Shown: piece by piece, positions 21,301 through 31,206 of the stretch
How the letters are laid out: the number at the start of each line of letters is the position of its first letter
How positions within the stretch are numbered: position 1 is the stretch's first letter
Assembly: GCA_029339195.1 (NCBI GenBank)
Contig: JAPTJF010000548.1
Span: forward strand, 1-37,946
Origin: Micractinium sp. NFX-FRZ
Taxonomy: Eukaryota > Chlorophyta > Trebouxiophyceae > Chlorellales > Chlorellaceae
DNA length: 37,946 bases
Reading direction: 5' to 3'
Made by a program: the position numbers and the translations under genes
Notes under the pieces: model-generated
What the model saw: only the letters and a program-made list of their open reading frames with translations
What the model was told of the DNA's origin: nothing
Databases searched by the model: none

Positions 21301-24300
21301 AGTGTTCATGTGCTTCTTTGTGGGGAACGACTTTTTGCCGCACATGCCCACCCTGGAGATTCGTGAGCAGGCCATCGAGCTGCTGCTGCACACGTACAAG
21401 CAGCTGCTGCCCAGCATGGGGCATCTTGTGGAGGTGAGGTGCTCCCTGTCACGCTTTGCTGGGCTGGGATGTGTGGGGCTGTTTGCCAGTGCAGCATTTG
21501 CCCAGCATGGGGCACCCGGTAGGTGAGGCACATGTCACATGGGTATGCAGCACACCCCTCTTGAACTCCCTTGGTGGTGTGGGGGCACATTGGGGGGGGG
21601 GGGGACCACGTGGGGGCGCAGCCACCCACAGGCTGCCCATGCGTCCTGGGACCCCATGGAGCGCTTCTTCACGAGGCGCCCTCTTACTAAAAACTCGGTG
21701 TGTTTGCTTTCACTCTTGCTCTCCTGTGTGCTTCAGGGCGCCCACGTGTACCTTGACCGCGTGGAGCGCTTCATCACCGAAATTGGCAAGTGCGAGGACG
21801 CCATCTTCTCGCGACGCATGCGCATGCTGCAGAGGCAAAAGGTGAGGGGGCGGGGCGGGGCGGGCGGGCAGGTGGGCGGGCGAGGCGGCGGCCGGTGGCA
21901 GAGGCGGGACAACAGGAGGGGAGAGAGCCTGCAAGAGCTGGTGGGGGTGCCTTGCTGGCCTGCGCAGACGCGCTGGAATGGGGCTGGGGCGTGGGGCGCA
22001 TGTGTGGGTCGCCTGCTTGGGTCAACGCTGGCCCCTGTGCAGATCCTGCCCTCTCTTGCCTGGGTGCCCGCCGCACTTTCGTCCCGCTCTGCCTGCCTCC
22101 GCTCACCCCTCCCTTCTCCCTCCCTCCTTCACTCCTGCCCACCAGGACCGGCGGCGCGCCGAGAAGGAGCGCAGCCGGGGGTTCAACGCCAAGTGGACCG
22201 CCCGCGCCCCCGGGCGGGACGTGGCAGACCAGGCCACCGCTGTGGCATCTCACATGGGCAAGTCTGCCCGCCTGTCGGACGCCCTCAAGCGGCCCACCGC
22301 ACCGCTCACGTTGGGGCCGGTGCGGCCCATGGAGCAGGCTGCTGCCGGCGGGAACAGCATGGCCGCCGGGGGAACGCCCCACAGCGCCGGCACCATCGGC
22401 GGCGGCGCCGGCGGCCGCACTCCCTTGCCTCCTGACCCAGTGATTCCCCCGCCGGCCTCGGCGCCCGCCTCCAACAAGTCGGCAGCCCAGCTGCTGAGGG
22501 AGCGGATCATGGCGGGAGCAAAGCGCGGCTCTGCTGGCGGCAGCGGTGATGCAGCAGACGCGGCGGAGGCGGCTCCCAAGGCGGAAGAGGCAGCGGCAGA
22601 GGCGGAGGACGCCAAGCAGGAGGCGATGGAGGAGGTGAAGGAAGAAGGGGACGCTGCGGCAGCGGGCGTCTCTCCCGCCAAGAAGAAGCGGCGGTCTGCC
22701 GGCGGCAGCGCGGTGGCAGTGAAGGCGGAGCCCGGGGCTGAGGCGGCGGCGGGCGGGGTGAAGCAGGAGGAGGAGGAGGGCGGCGAGGGCGAGGGCGAGG
22801 CCAAGCCGGACGCCGCCGATTTCTGGAACCAGCTGACCGACACCTACAAGGACCCAAGTGAGTTGATGGTGACCTGGTGGGGACAGCAGCAGAGGCATGC
22901 TGTGTATGCTATGCTTTGCGCACCGCCGCTGCCGGGCCACCGCAGCTGCCCTCTGCTGCTCTGCTGCTGTGCCGTGCCTTTCCCCACCCCAGCCGCAATA
23001 CCCACCGCCACAGACCTTCCCGGACCCTCCACTTTGCCATGGTTTCACCCCCCCCGGCGCCCTGGTCTCACCTCCCTCCCTCCCTCCCTCCCTTGCTGCA
23101 GTGGATGAGGACCTGGTGGGTGACCAGAGCGACGCGGCGGCGCTGATGGATGACGAGGCGGAGGCTGACGAGGCGCTGGAGGAGATTGTCAAGGAGGTGA
23201 GCCTCTTCGACAGGAGCTTGCAGAGCGGGTGGGGTGGATGAGGTCAGGGCGTGGGGATGGGGGGAAGTGGAAGAGTGGGGTTGAAACCAGTGGTTTCTGT
23301 GGCACTTGACATGCCCCTTCTCGTGAGCGCAGGGGCGGGGCAACTGGGACCGGGCCACCCGGCTGTGCCAGTTGCTCACCCCTTTCCCATGTCACCTCCC
23401 AGCATTGACCCTGCTCCTCTGCCGTCGCTTCCCATCCACCTCTATCTCCCGCCTTACCCCACCTTTCCCGCCGGTGCAGGCGGACATCGACCCCGAGGTG
23501 GCGGCCAAGAATGCTCAGCTGGTGGAGGAGTTCAAGGCAAAGATGAAGGTGGGGGAGGGAAGGGAGTGATGGGCAGCAGCGTGCAGCAGTGGTGGCCAAC
23601 AGCTAGCCGTGGGTGGCCTCGGGCGGGTCAGTGAGATGATTCCCGCATTTGCCTCTCCTGCCCCGCAGGAGGGCACAAAGGACCAGCGCGGCACTTGTGA
23701 CCCGAGAGTGCGCCCTCCCCTCATCTGCTCCCTTTCACGTCTCTCCTCTGCCCTGTGTATGTGTGTGTGTGTGTGTGCGCCTGCAGGACGAGATGAAGGA
23801 GAAGAGCGACATGTTTGACCAGATGGTGGAGCACGAGGAGAAGATACGGCTGGGGGAGGCGGGGTGGAGGGAGCGGTACTACGAGGTGGGGCGCTGCGCT
23901 GACGTGGCACGATGACTTGTGCATGCTACGTGCATGCTACGTGCATGCGTTCGTGTGCTGCTGCATGCCAGGTTGAACGCACCCTGCATGCCAGGGTGCC
24001 TTCAACGAACCAGAAGGGTTCAGGGTGGGGCAGGGGGCACTGCGCTGCACCCCCAGAGCCGAGCGCCGGCACCTGTTTTGACACACACACACACACACAC
24101 ACCAGCAACCCACAGTGCAGCCACCTGCCACCCGCCACCGCTGACCCACAGCACACCACAACACCAAACTGACACCCCCTGCAGGAGAAGTTTGGGCTGC
24201 CTCAGGGGCAGCAGGCGGACGTGATCCGTGACCTGGTGCGGGCGTACGTGGAGGGTCTGTGCTGGGTGATGCGCTACTACTACGATGGGGTGGCCTCATG

Positions 24301-27300
24301 GACCTGGTTCTACCCCTTCCACTACGCACCCTTCGCCTCAGGTGGGCGGGTGGTCATGCTGTGGTGGGGCAGTTGTTGTTTGGGCACTGGGTGGGTGGTG
24401 AGGCATCCTGGTTCAGGAACCGGTTCTTCCCCTTCCACAACGCACCCTTTGCCTCAGGTGGGCGGGGCGGTGTGTGTGGGCTGGTGCAAGGCGGGTGCTG
24501 GGGCATGGGGATCCCAGCATGCAGAGCGCAGCGCAGGTCGCACAGCCCTGCCCCTGCCTCAACCCGCCCAACCCACCCTTCCTCCGGCCATCTCTGCCCT
24601 GCCCGTCCTCCCCATCGCTGCCCCTCACTTCTGCTGCCCCGCTTTCTTCCCACCCACCCCCGGCTTCAGACCTGGCGGGCATCTCCTCCCTGGACATCAC
24701 TTTTGACCTGGGGGAGCCCTTCAAGCCCTTTGACCAGCTCATGGGAGTGTTCCCCGCCGCCTCGGCCCACGCCCTGCCCAAGGGCTACCAGGTGCGTGTG
24801 TGTGTGTGTATGTGTGTATAGGCGTGTGTGCTTCTTGCTCATGTGCTGGCAGTGCAGGGTGCGCACTGGGGCCTCATGGGCGCAGCTGCGGGGTGGGATG
24901 GATTGTGGGCACAACCTGGCTGGCAGAGTGGGCCAGGCTGGCAGGCAAACGCCGTTTTCTGGCCAGCGCTCATCCTGGCCTCCTGTCTTCCGACCGTGCA
25001 TCCCCCGCCCTGTTCACCAAGCCGCCCACTGCCCGTTCCCTTCACTCTCCCCTCCTGCAGTCCCTGTTCACGGCAAAGGACTCCCCCATCCTGGACTTCT
25101 ACCCAACAGAGTTCAAGGTACGGTGAGGGTGGGGCGGGGTGACACGGGCAATGACGTGGGGGTCACCAGCGCGTGCTTGTGGCTGGCAAGAGGTAACACC
25201 GCCTTGGGGCCGTGTGCAGCAACAGCTGCGCCCAAGCAGGAAGCGGGCCCGGCTTGGCCCATTTAGCGCACAGCAGCAGGGACACCTCTGCCACTGTCCC
25301 TCACCTGCCCTCCCCACCCCTGCTGTTCCCCACTCATCAACAAACCTCGCCCCTCCACCTCTGCCCCTCCTCAATTGCCCCAGGTGGACATGAACGGCAA
25401 GCGGTTTGCGTGGCAGGGCGTGGCGCTGCTGCCGTTCATCGAGGAGAAGCGGCTGCTGGCGGCCACGAGGGCGGTGGAGCACACGCTGAACGAGGAGGAG
25501 CGGTTCAGGTGGGAGGGTGGTCACAACACAACACACATAAGGACAGCTGTCTATGTGGGTCCAGGGGAGGGGTTGTGGGGGCAGCGAGGAGGAGTGTGCA
25601 TCACATGAACTGGGACGGAACGGGTGGGCGAGGGGAGGGCAGGCACGAGGCCGAGCCTGTGCTGCTGTTGCCGCGGCCCTCTGGCCCGCCCCCACCTGTG
25701 CTTTGCCCCGCACCCCGCCCCGCGCCATGTCGTCACCCCTGCGCGCCTTGCCTGGCCATGCGTGCCCTTAACCTCTCGCTGCAGGAACTCTCGCCGCCTG
25801 GAGCTGATGTACATTTCGGGGCAGCACAGCCTGACGCCCGATGTGTATGAGCTGGCAGAGGCGTGCGCGGGGATGGACGGCGCCGCCAGGCTGGCAGCCG
25901 CGCGCCCGCTGGACCCGCAGGCATCGGGTGGGTGGGTGGCGCTCCGGGGCGGGGGTGAAAGCCCCTGGTGGCTGCGTGACTGCGTGGGCGTCGCAGGCGG
26001 CGTATGGGAGCGCATGTTTTGCCTCCAGGGCTTGTTCAGCTGCGATGCCCATGCGTACCTTAATGGACATCCAAGCGACCCTGTGGCCACCACCTTTGCC
26101 CTGCCATGGAACTTCTTCCCTCCTCACATCTTCCACCGCTCGTCCCTCCGCCTGCCCTGCTCACGGCATGAAAGAGGCCATGGCCACCCCAGGGCTCTTC
26201 ACCTCACCCCTGCTATCCCCTCGGCAACCCCTCTCATCTTGCATATACCCCCCTGCTGCTCCCACTGCAGAGGACATGAAACAGGCCATTGCCGCCCCCT
26301 GATCTCCTCACCTCACCCCTGCTATCCCGCTCATCTTGCACCCCCCCCTGCTGCTCCCAATGCAGAGGGCATGAACGGATACATTGCCGCACCCAACGGG
26401 GAGGTGTGCCCCGCGGTGCTTCCCGCCCCCTACACCGGCATCGGCGACGACCTCACCTCCAACTCCACCGTCTGCTGCGTCTACAAGCTGCCCGACCACC
26501 ACAAGCACAGCGTGGCGCTGCTGCCGGGGGCGCAGGAGGACGTGAGCGGGGGGCACGGCTGTGGGGGCGGGGTGGGGGTGGCGGTGGCATCTTCTCCTTG
26601 GAAATTTGATGAGGCAACAGGGCGCAGCACAGGGGCGGCGCTAGACCATGGGCCCGGGTGCAGCCCTCGAAACCCTCCATCACAGCAGCATCATGCTTCA
26701 TTATTGGTTGCCACATTCAAGGTGCACCCTCCCCATCTCTCCCGCTACCATCCCCACCACTGCAGGAGCCTGTGGTGACGGATGCCGACATCCAACCCGA
26801 CCAGCCGCTGTGGCACTCGGCGCCGCGCCGCGGTGGCAACTTCGGCGGCGGCGGCGGCGGCGGCATGCGCGGCCCGCCCCCCGGCATGCTAGGCGACGGC
26901 GCGCAGCGCATGCTGCAGCACAGCCTGCACATGGGGCGGCAGCAGCAGTTCCCGGGTGCGGGCGTGCAGCCGGGGTACGCCCACCATGGCGGCCCGCCCG
27001 GCGGCTTCCAGCAGCCGCAGTACGGCTTCCAGCCGCCCATGCAGCAGCAGCACGGGTACGGCTACCAGCAGCCGCCGCCGCAGCAGCAGTACGGCTACCA
27101 GCAGCCCATGCAGCAGCAGCAGTACGGCCAGCCCAGGCCAGGCATGGGGGCCAAGTTCATGGGCGGCAGCTTCGGAGGGCCGCCACCTGGCATGCAGCCG
27201 CCGCCCATGCAGCAGCCGCCCATGGGCTTTGGAGGCTTCACGCCTGCACCCCCGGCCTTCCAGCCCGGCATGCCGCCGCAGTTCGGCGCCCCCCCGCCGG

Positions 27301-27458
27301 GGTATGGCCAGCAGCCGCCGCCCGGCTTTGGCGCGCCGCCCCCCGGCGGGCAGTTCTATGGGCAGCGGCCGCCCCCGGGGCAGCAGCCGCCGCCCCAGCA
27401 GCAGGGAGGCTTTGCGCAGGGCAACCGTTTTGCGGCGCTGCAGCGGCCCCGCCAGTGA
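18394..27458 (+). CDS. XRN2-like: XRN2/Rat1-type 5'-3' exoribonuclease
   Basis: Twenty exons, 1230 aa: 18394-18431, 18595-18863, 19310-19428, 19699-19848, 20061-20243, 20430-20555, 20863-20986, 21303-21433, 21737-21841, 22146-22857, 23102-23196, 23480-23548, 23787-23885, 24185-24341, 24670-24791, 25061-25117, 25384-25508, 25785-25927, 26366-26541 and 26766-27458. Every junction closes in phase. Conserved XRN blocks appear in order: [88 protein letters not shown], then [11 protein letters not shown] and [12 protein letters not shown]. The acidic catalytic residues are present. The enzyme degrades 5'-monophosphate RNA, in the nucleus aiding transcription termination and rRNA processing. PAKKKRR in exon 10 looks like a nuclear localisation signal. 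The CCHC zinc knuckle of animal XRN2 is absent. Exon 10 has a 237-residue low-complexity insert, and the C-terminus is Gly/Pro/Gln-rich. Confidence 0.95.
19411..19548 (+). repeat. XRN exon 3 end and donor, with copy in intron 3
   Basis: GAGGAGTTTTTGAAGCAG then GTAGGT (real donor at 19428/19429) is echoed by CAGGAGTTCCTTTGAAGCAG then GTGGGG (copy donor at 19538/19539). The 110-nt offset would shift the frame. Confidence 0.75.
20753..21182 (+). repeat. Copies of both ends of XRN exon 7 in the flanking introns
   Basis: Upstream, CACAGGAGGTGGTGTGCAAG at 20751-20770 mimics the real acceptor and exon start CACAGGAGGTGGCGCGCAAG (20858-20877). Downstream, CTGGACAAGGAGCGGGTGTG followed by CACCGACTTTGGTGGGGG (about 21142-21179) mimics the real exon end CTGGACAAGGAGCGCGTGTA followed by CGACGACTTTGGTGGGGG. 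The copied donor (21172/21173) lies 186 nt past the real one (20986), in frame, and the sequence between has no stop. Confidence 0.9.
21405..21532 (+). repeat. XRN exon 8 end and donor, with copy in intron 8
   Basis: GCCCAGCATGGGGCATCTTG followed by TGGAGGTGAGG (real donor at 21433/21434) recurs as GCCCAGCATGGGGCACCCGG followed by TAGGTGAGG near 21501-21529. Both keep a usable GT donor context. A further weak copy of exon 9 (GGAGCGCTTCTTCACGAGGC near 21658) occurs before the real exon 9. Confidence 0.75.
23757..24102. repeat. GT and AC dinucleotide runs in XRN introns
   Basis: A (GT)n run at about 23757-23776 sits just before the exon 13 acceptor, and an (AC)n run at 24081-24102 lies in the next intron. 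A shorter GT-rich run follows the exon 15 donor at about 24793-24825. Confidence 0.95.
24301..24475 (+). repeat. XRN exon 14 end and donor, duplicated in intron 14
   Basis: CCCCTTCCACTACGCACCCT with TCGCCTCAGGTGGGCGG at the real exon end (24313-24350) recurs as CCCCTTCCACAACGCACCCT with TTGCCTCAGGTGGGCGG at about 24429-24467. Identity is high over at least 45 bp and includes the intact donor. The copy donor (24457/24458) is 116 nt downstream, which would shift the frame. Confidence 0.92.
26150..26400 (+). repeat. Three copies of the XRN exon 19 acceptor and start
   Basis: The real acceptor and start, TGCTGCTCCCAATGCAGAGG then GCATGAACGGATACATTGCC (26351-26390), is preceded by a close copy TGCTGCTCCCACTGCAGAGG then ACATGAAACAGGCCATTGCC (about 26255-26294) and a weaker one (GCATGAAAGAGGCCATGGCC, about 26166-26185). 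The middle copy keeps polypyrimidine tract and AG but runs into TGA within about ten codons, so using it would truncate the protein. Confidence 0.9.
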
Positions 27459-28152
27459 GCTTGCAATGCAGGCCAACTCTGCCCACGCAGGCCTGCACAC
27501 AAGCCTCGGCAGATCCCGCCTGGCCTGGTTGACACGTCGATGCCCAACTGCAACTGCTGACCTGTCACTTACGCAAACGTACGTCCCCTGCTGCTGACCT
27601 GTCACTTCCGCAAGCAAACATACGTCCCCTGCTGCTGACCTGTCACTTGCGCAAACGTACGTCCCCTGCTGCTGACCACCAAACGTATGCCTCCTGCTGC
27701 CGAGGCAGCTGTTACTCCAACCCGCGGTCAAACCCTTTGACTCTGTTGTTTCCCATGCCTTCCTCTGCCTCTGTATCTTGCTGTCTCGCTTGCTCTCCTC
27801 GCCCCCCTTTGCTGCTCCACCCCATACTCTTTTTTCTTTTGTCAAAACTGTTGTTGCATCATCTCAGTATGTGACGCAATGTGAGTTGGGCGAGAGCTTG
27901 GCAGGGCAGCAGGAAGCAGGGAGTAGCAAGTGGCGAGAGCAGCAAGCAAAGCACAAATGAGTCGGCTGTGGACCAGCAGAGCAAGAGAAGAAAGCTTATA
28001 CAGGGTTGCAAGAGGGTACAAGAAGGGTGGGACATAAGGGCTGGTTCGTTTTGTTTGCTGGCTGGTGCAGCAGCGCTGCAGTCAGGTATCGGTGGCTGCT
28101 GCCTAATCTGTCGAGCGGTCGAAAGTTGTTGTCAGGTAAAGCCTGCAGGTGT
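27459..28152. other. Convergent 3' regions of XRN and the small membrane protein gene
   Basis: The 694 bp hold both 3' UTRs. The most visible element is a 37-40 bp tandem array at 27553-27700. AT-richer sequence follows at about 27770-27990. No TGTAA signal was found and no convincing ORF. Confidence 0.6.
27553..27700. repeat. 37-40 bp tandem repeat in the XRN 3' UTR, about 4 copies
   Basis: Units begin CTGCTGACCTGTCACTT and continue with GCAAACGTACGTCCCCT; they start near 27553, 27590, 27630 and 27667, the last one shortened. The array begins about 95 nt after the XRN stop codon, so it is likely transcribed. Confidence 0.92.
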
Positions 28153-28749
28153 CTACGGCTGCTTGGGCACGTCGGGGGTGCCGCCCTCGCCTGGCGTCGG
28201 CGGCTTACGCTCTGTCACTTGCTTAATCTCCTGCTTAGTTGCCTGCCTGCGGGAGGAGCGGGGCAGAGGGACGGGCAGATAGGCAGGCAGGCATGCCAGG
28301 TGAGCAGGCCTGCTGAGTGACAGTGTATTGCATGCAGCCACAAACACTTGGCTCGAAAGGTGTCTTGCACAGGTATCGGAAACGATCTACAATGTACAGG
28401 CCCAATGCCTCACAGCTGCACGGCAGCAGGCAGTGCCACCAGCAGCGAGCGGCAGGAGCGGCTCACTCTGCCGCCGCTCCCTGCTCCTCCAGCCACGTGC
28501 GGATGTGCCGCATGTTGCGGCGCAGGATGGCTGACGACTGCTTGACGTCCTTGCTCATCAACATGGCCACTGCTCCCACGCCGACTGCACACATTACACA
28601 GAGCGCAGGCAGAGGTCGCGCGGTGAGTGCTAGTGTGGCGAAGGGCAAGCGGCGGCAGGCGGCGGCGGCGGCGGCCGGCCTGCTGCCACTATCGCCAACC
28701 CAGTCGTCCTTTGCGCACCTACTGTGAGGATGAAATTGGTGATTGCCAT
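28153..28749 (-). CDS. Small conserved single-pass membrane protein, 80 aa
   Basis: Three minus-strand exons: 28749-28719, 28584-28467 and 28246-28153, all in phase. The protein starts MAITNFILTVVGVGAVAMLM, an N-terminal hydrophobic segment long enough to span a membrane. A basic helix follows (LRRNMRHIRTWLEEQGAAAE), then a hydrophilic Lys/Glu/Pro-rich tail (TERKPPTPGEGG to VPKQP). From memory, land plants have an uncharacterised protein of about this size with a similar hydrophobic N-terminus, an RNVRHIRNWLEEE-like block and a KE-rich tail; this is recollection, not a search. If the second intron is retained, the frame stops at once (28465-28463), giving a 50-aa form. No function is known to me. 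Head to head with eL42, 261 bp apart. Confidence 0.72.
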
Positions 28750-29010
28750 GCTGCTGCCGCTCTGGCTTGCTGCTACCCAAGCCGGCGCCCCGATTGGCGG
28801 ACGTGTGTGCTGACGCTGCGAGTTTGGGATGAGTCTAGTGGAATTCCAGAGCGCTCCGAAGCCGCGAAGGCGTGTTTGGTCGTGGGTTTTGCGCGCAATT
28901 CTGCCCCATGCACAGGTGGCGTCCCGGGTGCATGCGCGCACTTGGGGCCCAGGCGCGCCTGCACCGCCCTCTTGTTTGCCGTGTTGGCTTGGAGCAGGGA
29001 CGGGAGCACC
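28750..29010. promoter_or_regulatory. Short divergent promoter, small membrane protein / eL42
   Basis: Only 261 bp separate the two outward-facing start codons. A ribosomal protein gene on one side implies a strong promoter. No TATA box is seen. Confidence 0.5.
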
Positions 29011-31206
29011 ATGGTGCGCGACGCGGCGGCAGGCGCTGCATGATGGGCATGGTGGCAGCGCCAGCCAGGCGGCGGCGGAGCTCCTGGGGCCTCCGGCGGG
29101 TGCAGCAGAGCTTTGAGGCGGGTATGGACGGGACAGCGGGGCCCCGAGCTGAGGCGCGCATGTCAATCGCCCCGCTGCCGCGCTGCAGGTGAACGTCCCC
29201 AAGACCAAGAAGGCCTTCTGCAAGGGCAAGGAGTGCCGCAAGCACACCATGCACAAGGTCACCCAGTACAAGACCGGCAAGGCGTCTCTGTATGCCCAGG
29301 GTGCGTGGACACGCGGCGGCGGCAGGCGGGAGGCGGCGGCGCGAGAGAGCCAGCCACTCATTTTGCATGTAGCCTGGTCCTGGTCTGAGCTTTCAGCAGC
29401 ATTTCCTGCAAGAGCGACGCATGTGCGACAAGCGTAGCTGGCCCTCGTGCCAGCTCTCATTGCCGGCCCGCCCGTGCGCTGCATTTGGCACATGCCCGCC
29501 CCCTGAACTTGACTCTTGTCGTTCTGCAGGTAAGCGGCGTTACGACCGCAAGCAGTCCGGATATGGTGGCCAGACCAAGCCCGTGTTCCACAAGAAGGTG
29601 CGCTTGTGTGCAGAAGGAGGGCTCCCAGGCTGGAGCATCCACTCGCAGCTTGCGTGGGCAGCACTGGCAGCAGGTCGTGCGAACGCAGCGTATGGCAAGC
29701 CTCTGGGCGACAGCAGGGGGAGCGAGGGGCGCAGCGGAGCGGAGCGCAGCAGCCCAGCAGCAGCAGCAACAGCAACTTGGAGCGATTGGCTGGCCAGCAG
29801 CAGGGGCATGGTGATAGCTGCTGGCATCAGGCGTGGTCAGCAGGAAGCTTTGCAGCGCATGTGGGGCAAGGAGCGCGTCCAGTCAAGCCAGCGCAGCCAG
29901 AGCGCAGCGGTCGCATGACAGCCTCGCACGTCTCGAGCAGGCCGGACCCTTTGCAGCCCAACGCCCTTCGGCAGCGCAAACTGCAGCGTGATAGCAGATG
30001 CCAGGCAGCAGCAGGCTGGCGATGGTGCTCCCCAGAGGCTGCGCTGCCGCAATCCAGCGGCAGCCGCGCACGACGGCCAGGCAGGCAGGCAGGCCGTGTG
30101 TGGTGAAGGCAGACGATGCTGACGTCTGCCCTGCCCTCTGGCTGCATGTCCCGGCGTCTGCCTGCAGGCGAAGACCACCAAGAAGATTGTGCTGCGCCTG
30201 GCCTGCACCGTGTGCAAGGCCCAGCACATGCACGCCATCAAGGTGCGGGGGGTGGGCGGGGCGGGCCTTTGGGATGCTCTGGGGGTGCGGTGTCGCTGCA
30301 GGGCTTGCCTGCCGCTAGTGTGGCATGCAGTCTGCCGCTGCAGCATGCCGTCTGCTGCTGCAGCATGCACTCTGCAGTGCCGATGCAGTGGAACTGCTGT
30401 CGAGCACCGATGGGCAGCGGCTGCGGCAGCAGCATCAGCAGCAGCGGCCGCTGCCCATCGGTGCTCGCCAGCAGCTTCTGCTGCATCAACACTGCAGACT
30501 GCATGCTGCAACAGCGGCGGCAGCAGCGGCAGCGGCGGCATCCAGAGCGCGTGTTGAGCTGCGGGGCTGGGAGGCGCGCAGCAGCAACAGCCTCCCCGTC
30601 TCCCTCCCTGAGCAGCAGCATGGCACGTGTGGTGCAGCGGCGTTGGTGCACCATTCCAGCAGGCATGCAGCAGCGCATGGCGCCAGCACCTGCAGCCAAG
30701 CCTGAGACTGGCCTGAGCGGCCGCAACTCGGGGCGACGACAGCTGGCGCAGCCAAGCCCCACAGACCTTTTCATGAAAGCAGCCGCGTGCCAGTTGACTC
30801 GCGCTTTGGCACAGCGTGGTGCTTTCCGGCACAGCCAAACCATCAGGCTTGCTGATCTCGTCTCTCCTGTTTGTTTCCTGATGCAGCGCTGCAAGCACTT
30901 CGAGATTGGCGGCGACAAGAAGGTAAGGGCGTGCAGCGGCCGCGTGCCGGCCAGCATGCCGTCATTTGCTGCGCTTGCCTGGCTTCCTCTCTCTAATTCG
31001 TGGCTGGCTGCTGCCGCTGGAAACTCGGTGTTTTGCTCCTGCAAGTCTGCCATGCTGCCCATGCCTTCGTGGCGGCCAGCTGTTGCGTTGCGTTTGCTGC
31101 CGTGCGCTCATCTTGCACTCCATTACCCGCTGCTGACCCCCCCTGCTGCCCCCTGCCCTGCCCTCTTATTTATATCAATGTCCTATAGGTGAAGGGTTTG
31201 TACTAA
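29011..31206 (+). CDS. RPL36A / eL42: Cytosolic 60S ribosomal protein eL42 (L36a/L44)
   Basis: Six exons: 29011-29013, 29189-29300, 29530-29597, 30168-30242, 30887-30922 and 31189-31206, giving 103 aa. Exon 1 codes only for the start methionine (ACCATG|GTGCGC), and the last exon for VKGLY. The sequence is typical of the family: [60 protein letters not shown], and the zinc-binding end with [10 protein letters not shown] and [12 protein letters not shown]. Length is within a few residues of animal and plant homologues. eL42 lies near the tRNA exit site of the large subunit. Pro56 in GGQTKPVF is present; changes there give cycloheximide resistance in yeasts, so sensitivity would be expected. Introns total about 1.9 kb for a 312-nt coding sequence, one with a large hairpin. 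Confidence 0.96.
30108..30130 (+). other. Perfect 8-bp hairpin near the 3' end of eL42 intron 3
   Basis: GGCAGACG, loop ATGCTGA, CGTCTGCC. It sits 37 bp before the exon 4 acceptor (30167/30168) and its loop includes CTGA, a possible branch-point-like sequence. Stem is exact; function unknown. Confidence 0.7.
30353..30514 (+). repeat. Long imperfect inverted repeat in eL42 intron 4
   Basis: Left arm about 30355-30424 and right arm about 30443-30512 are nearly complementary over some 65-70 bp. The inner 21 bp are perfect (30401-30421 against 30447-30467, core GAGCACCGATGGGCAGCGG), with a loop of about 25 nt rich in CAG/GCA. Outer parts pair GCAGCATGCACTCTGCAGTG with its near-complement around 30487-30511. 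Upstream of the left arm a GCATGC-GTCTGC unit is repeated two to three times. Confidence 0.88.

Noticed and set aside
21774..23192. 472-codon minus-strand ORF opposite XRN exon 10
   Set aside because: Longest ORF of the window, but low-complexity (Ser/Ala/Arg-rich) antisense of the Ala/Glu-rich insert; no motif, and it spans XRN exons and introns alike.
23664..23700. Candidate micro-exon or junction echo before XRN exon 13 (CCGCAGGAGGGCACAAAGGAC)
   Set aside because: No matching donor in phase, and exons 12 and 13 join directly; similarity to the exon 13 start is too weak to call a copy.
28630..29775. 381-codon minus-strand ORF across eL42 exons 1-3
   Set aside because: Antisense to conserved ribosomal protein exons; its composition is not protein-like. 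Only its end overlaps the real first exon of the small membrane protein, in that gene's own frame.
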